DNA from: Alteromonadaceae bacterium XY-R5
GTDB taxonomy: Bacteria > Pseudomonadota > Gammaproteobacteria > Enterobacterales > Alteromonadaceae
Reading direction: 5' to 3'
Length of the DNA stretch: 64,000 nucleotides
NCBI GenBank assembly: GCA_001660395.1
Contig: LXWE01000001.1
Location: forward strand, 1,386,357-1,450,356
Numbering within the stretch: the stretch's first letter is position 1; each line of letters opens with the position of its first letter. Below the pieces are notes generated by a model, which was given only the letters and a program-made list of their open reading frames with translations, ran no database searches and was not told the DNA's origin. The translations under genes were made by a program, and so were the position numbers. Shown piece by piece: positions 63,846 to 64,000 of the stretch.

Positions 63846-63879
63846 AAAAAAGCCCCTGTCATCTGACAGGGGCTTTTTT
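63846..63879 (-). terminator. Terminator of the rRNA operon (bidirectional)
   Basis: Stem GCCCCTGTCA / TGACAGGGGC with A6 and T6 flanks, just past the 5S gene on the minus strand; it may also stop the secreted-protein transcript. Confidence 0.9.
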
Positions 63880-63887
63880 GAATTGGG

Positions 63888-64000
63888 AGCCTGGCGGTGT
63901 GCTACTCTCACATGGGGAGACCCCACACTACCATCGCCGCAATTACGTTTCACTTCTGAGTTCGGAATGGATTCAGGTGGTACCGTAACGCTATGGCCGC
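63888..64000 (-). rRNA. rrf: 5S ribosomal RNA (partial; first few bases outside window)
   Basis: The minus strand reads GCGGCCATAGCG ... CCGAACTCAGAAGTGAAACG ... CGATGGTAGTGTGGGGTCTC ... CCGCCAGGC, a typical gammaproteobacterial 5S. About 6 bases of the 5' end lie beyond 64000. The 3' end is set by pairing with the missing 5' TGCCTG. The rest of the rrn operon (23S, 16S) should continue outside the window. Confidence 0.95.

Noticed and set aside
1..64000. CRISPR array or toxin-antitoxin and phage-defence systems
   Set aside because: I saw no regularly spaced direct repeats, cas genes, or defence-type gene families in the window.

Overview
The window looks like a chromosome segment of a marine gammaproteobacterium, most likely in the Alteromonadales. 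The signs are the lptF / pepA-holC-valS junction, a liu leucine-degradation operon with a MerR-type LiuR, the acs-crbR / crbS / actP acetate module, several GGDEF/EAL proteins, TonB and porin proteins typical of that order, and moderate GC. Genus is inference. I see no insertion sequence, prophage, CRISPR array or replication origin.

Layout. 1-5845: housekeeping genes, with lptF (cut by the window start) divergent from pepA-holC-valS. 5846-12964: small units, namely a PstS-like binding protein with a porin, dsbA, a sugar-lactone-type hydrolase with an SDR dehydrogenase, ohr, a SPOR lipoprotein and a LigB-type dioxygenase. 13110-22592: metal-linked region. A promoter with a good Fur-box match drives a large lipoprotein, a TonB-dependent receptor and a MauG-type di-heme peroxidase. 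A second Fur-like box lies in the gap before an ornithine-cyclodeaminase-like gene and a HupE/UreJ-like membrane protein. On the minus strand of that gap is a promoter, two hairpins and a terminator that belong to no gene, which I read as a candidate Fur-controlled small RNA.

22559-35775: patatin-like phospholipase, then a cell-envelope island. A lytic transglycosylase, an ETEC_3214-like protein, LPP20-like proteins, a PKD lipoprotein and an outer-membrane barrel stand on the minus strand. A COG3014-like / LpoB-like / LPP20-like lipoprotein trio stands on the plus strand. Between them is an unusual membrane regulator with an N-terminal winged helix, one membrane segment and a C-terminal receiver-like domain predicted to be periplasmic. 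35807-50082: three cyclic-di-GMP proteins, a solute-binding protein and the liuR-A-B-D-E operon (no liuC).

50350-50853: two tRNA-Leu(CAG) genes behind a near-ideal promoter, followed by a tail carrying a repeated 19-bp 3' end of the tRNA, reminiscent of the E. coli tyrT rtT region. 50908-63072: the acetate-switch module (exonuclease, DUF294/CBS/cNMP protein, actP, DUF4212 subunit, transporter-fused sensor kinase CrbS, response regulator CrbR, acs, porin). A motif is shared by the acs/porin and actP promoters. 63184-64000: a small secreted protein, a terminator and a partial 5S rRNA gene on the minus strand, the end of an rrn operon that continues beyond the window.

All functions are read from sequence motifs and remembered family features. 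No database search was run.
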